Shown here in pieces: positions 6,106 to 7,447 of a DNA stretch of 7,447 nt. The stretch spans positions 1 through 7,447 of the forward strand of contig RFNX01000459.1 in NCBI GenBank assembly GCA_009926905.1, given 5' to 3'. This DNA comes from Flavobacteriales bacterium (GTDB lineage Bacteria > Bacteroidota > Bacteroidia > Flavobacteriales_D > Crocinitomicaceae). The notes below the pieces were generated by a model. That model was not told the DNA's origin and searched no databases. It saw only the letters and a list, made by a program, of their open reading frames with translations. A program made the position numbers and the translations under genes. Every line of letters begins with the position of its first letter. Positions within the stretch are counted from its first letter, which is position 1.

Positions 6106-6136
6106 AAGGCTGACAAGAAATTGTTGGCCTTTTTTT
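6106..6136 (+). terminator. Rho-independent terminator of rplU-rpmA
   Basis: AAGGCTGACAA (6106-6116) pairs with TTGTTGGCCTT (6121-6131) to form an 11-bp stem with two G-T wobbles, capped by a GAAA tetraloop. A T tract (6130-6136) follows. It lies 24 bases after the rpmA stop. Confidence 0.9.
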
Positions 6137-6142
6137 GTGATT

Positions 6143-6169
6143 GTTGATTTTTGATGTTGGATTTTTGAT
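6143..6169 (+). repeat. Two-unit low-complexity tandem repeat
   Basis: GTTGATTTTTGAT (6143-6155) is followed directly by GTTGGATTTTTGAT (6156-6169), which differs by a one-base insertion. It sits between the rpmA terminator and the next gene. It is short and T-rich, and probably slippage-derived. Confidence 0.55.
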
Positions 6170-6223
6170 TTGAAAACTTGGTTGTAATGATCTATTTCAT
6201 TAATTTAAAGAATAAAACACAAA

Positions 6224-6571
6224 ATGAAAGAGAATCTAATTCAGCAAAAATCTTTTGAATTTGCTTTAAAATCAATTGATTTGTACAAACACTTATTGTC
6301 AAGGAATGAGTTTATTTTATCAAAACAATTTTTCAGAAGTGCAACAAGTATTGGAGCAAATGTAATAGAAGCATCTGCTGGAATTTCCAAAAAAGAATTC
6401 GTGGCTAAAATGAGTATTGCTTCCAAAGAAGCTAGAGAATGTTACTATTGGCTGGAATTAATTGAAGCGAGTAATTTTAGTGAAATTCGAATTTCTGAAC
6501 TTAAAGAAGAAAGTCAACGTTTGATTCGAATTTTAACAGCAATTGTAAAAACATGTCAAACTAACTTTTAA
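6224..6571 (+). CDS. Four-helix-bundle protein, S23/bIVP family
   Basis: This 115-residue, wholly helical-looking protein has the signature of the four-helix-bundle (23S rRNA intervening-sequence protein) family: QFFRSATSIGANVIEASAG (35-53), SKKEFVAKMSIASKEARECYYWLELI (55-80), and a last helix ISELKEESQRLIRILTAIVK (90-109). Relatives form pentameric bundles; some are encoded inside 23S rRNA intervening sequences and one (Avd) partners diversity-generating reverse transcriptases, but the solo chromosomal copies have no established role. Neither 23S sequence nor a reverse transcriptase is present here. It stands alone between rpmA and lnt, with its own spacers on both sides and no clear promoter. 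The ATG at 6224 follows an A-rich leader (AATAAAACACAAA). Family assignment is firm, function unknown. Confidence 0.88.
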   Translation: MKENLIQQKSFEFALKSIDLYKHLLSRNEFILSKQFFRSATSIGANVIEASAGISKKEFVAKMSIASKEARECYYWLELIEASNFSEIRISELKEESQRLIRILTAIVKTCQTNF

Positions 6572-6608
6572 TTATTAGTGTCTTCAAATATCAAACATTA
6601 ATAATTAA
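6568..6608. repeat. AT-rich inverted repeat overlapping the stop of the four-helix-bundle gene
   Basis: TTAATTATTA (6568-6577) and TAATAATTAA (6599-6608) are perfect reverse complements. The stem extends inward by GTG/CAT (one G-T wobble) to 13 bp with a 15-base loop. It includes the TAA stop codon (6569-6571). No T tract follows on the plus strand, so it would be at best a weak terminator; stabilising the 3' end of the mRNA is another possibility. Confidence 0.45.
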
Positions 6609-6635
6609 GCCTCAAAAATCATTTTATTACTTTTA
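6605..6635 (+). promoter_or_regulatory. Weak candidate promoter for lnt
   Basis: TACTTTTA (6628-6635) matches TAnnTTTG except for the last base. The position 19 bases upstream holds only TTAA (6605-6608), a poor -33 element. It lies 18 bases before the lnt start, so the leader would be very short. Confidence 0.25.
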
Positions 6636-6652
6636 CACCGTAAACAAAAACA

Positions 6653-7447
6653 ATGCTTTCACGCTCATTAAGATATTTGCTTTCCATTGTTAGTGGAATT
6701 TTATTAGTCATCAGTTTTCCATATACGGGAAGTTTAACCCCATTGGTATTTATTGCCGTGGTTCCTTTGTTGCTTGTTGAACATGACATTTCGAATCAAA
6801 ATAAATCCAGCTTTAATGTGCTACTTCATGCTTACATCACTTTTTTCATTTACAATTTAGGAGCTTCTTGGTGGATTTGGAATTCGACAGAAGTCGGTGG
6901 AATTTTGGCATTCGTATTCAATTCATTGCTGATGGCTTTGGCATTTCAGGTTTTTCATTTCGCTAAAAAACACGTTCAAAGTAAATACAGTCCATTTTAT
7001 TTTGTCGCTATTTGGGTAACATTTGAATATTTGCATTTCAATTGGGAATTATCGTGGCCGTGGATGGCGTTTGGTGATATGTTCTCGATCAGAACCAATT
7101 GGATTCAATGGTACGAATTCACTGGAGTTTTAGGTGGAACAACTTGGGTAGCAATTGTAAATGTTTTAATGTTCAAAGCAATAAGTTCATACTTCAAAAA
7201 AGAAAAAACAAAAAGCAACAAATTATACATTGCGATTGCTGGAACAATTTTAATTCCAATCGTACTTTCTTATTTAATGCTGTTAAAAGCTGACCTAAAA
7301 GGAGAAACAATGGAAGTTGTAATTGTGCAGCCAAACATTGATCCTTACAACGAAAAATTTGACGAAAACTCAACTGTTGAGTCCCAGTTAACGAAATTTT
7401 TTAATACCGCAGAGAAGAAACTGAGCCAAAAAACTGAATTATTAATG
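6653..7447 (+). CDS. lnt: Lnt, apolipoprotein N-acyltransferase, N-terminal half
   Basis: This open frame of 265 codons has no stop and runs off the right edge. Lnt is an inner-membrane enzyme that adds the third acyl chain, taken from phospholipid, to the N-terminal cysteine of lipoproteins. Hydrophobic segments are visible at about 8-24, 28-42, 57-75, 83-103, 113-126, 160-177 and 192-212. The family-typical LSWPWMAFGD (133-142) and WIQWYEFTGVLGGTTWVA (150-167) precede the last of these. The periplasmic nitrilase-like domain begins at EVVIVQPNIDPYNEKF (221-236). The window ends at TELLM, just before the expected WPE with the catalytic glutamate, so none of the catalytic triad can be checked. 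The start ATG at 6653 (MLSRSLRYLLSIVSG) places the first membrane segment correctly. No frameshift is seen. Confidence 0.93.
   Translation, partial: MLSRSLRYLLSIVSGILLVISFPYTGSLTPLVFIAVVPLLLVEHDISNQNKSSFNVLLHAYITFFIYNLGASWWIWNSTEVGGILAFVFNSLLMALAFQVFHFAKKHVQSKYSPFYFVAIWVTFEYLHFNWELSWPWMAFGDMFSIRTNWIQWYEFTGVLGGTTWVAIVNVLMFKAISSYFKKEKTKSNKLYIAIAGTILIPIVLSYLMLLKADLKGETMEVVIVQPNIDPYNEKFDENSTVESQLTKFFNTAEKKLSQKTELLM

Noticed and set aside
6106..6136. Hairpin after rpmA as a repeat element
   Set aside because: Long stem, GAAA loop and T tract directly after the operon explain it fully as a terminator.
6241..6426. Minus-strand open frame of 61 codons opposite the four-helix-bundle gene
   Set aside because: Antisense shadow with no domain.
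6224..6571. Diversity-generating retroelement (Avd-type accessory protein)
   Set aside because: No reverse transcriptase, template repeat or variable repeat is present; family membership alone does not support it.
7099..7293. Plus-strand open frame of 64 codons inside lnt
   Set aside because: Out-of-frame with lnt, whose frame is open from 6653 to the window end and carries clear Lnt motifs.

Overview
The window looks like chromosomal DNA from a Bacteroidota bacterium, probably in or near the Flavobacteriia. The evidence is the AT-rich composition, the lack of Shine-Dalgarno sequences before strong genes, one textbook Bacteroidota promoter (TTTG-N19-TATCTTTG) before the ribosomal protein genes, and a division transpeptidase with a single C-terminal PASTA domain followed directly by murE. 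Genus cannot be assigned from sequence alone.

Left part (1-4040, minus strand). This is the start of a division and cell wall (dcw) cluster, read right to left: mraZ, rsmH (mraW), an FtsL-like protein, ftsI and the first 58 codons of murE, which runs off the left edge. The first three junctions overlap by 8 to 11 bases and the ftsI stop abuts the murE start, so this is one tightly coupled operon. The products act together. MraZ is the cluster's regulator, RsmH methylates 16S rRNA, FtsL and FtsI form part of the septal peptidoglycan machine, and MurE makes the peptidoglycan precursor.

Centre (4041-4469). This divergent spacer between mraZ and a transporter gene is the most structured non-coding DNA in the window. 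Next to mraZ are 10-bp-periodic GTGGTAAAA repeats that fit an MraZ operator. Further out are AATTGTGG motifs, an 11-bp perfect inverted repeat, three copies of a REP-like CTTCGAG-AACCTCAG unit, and a rho-independent-type hairpin with a T tract but no gene upstream on its strand. A C5TT/A2G5 stem-loop and a low-complexity CAGTT tract follow.

Right part (4470-7447, plus strand). An EamA/DMT-family permease is followed by rplU and rpmA (ribosomal proteins L21 and L27) with a clear promoter and a clear terminator. Next comes a solitary four-helix-bundle (S23/bIVP family) protein. Last is the N-terminal half of lnt (apolipoprotein N-acyltransferase), cut by the right edge just before its catalytic glutamate.

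All protein genes belong to known families. I found no convincing new multi-gene system. The best candidates for something undescribed are the structured spacer at 4187-4303 (possible small RNA or attenuator made from repeats) and the two divergent sets of MraZ-box-like motifs.
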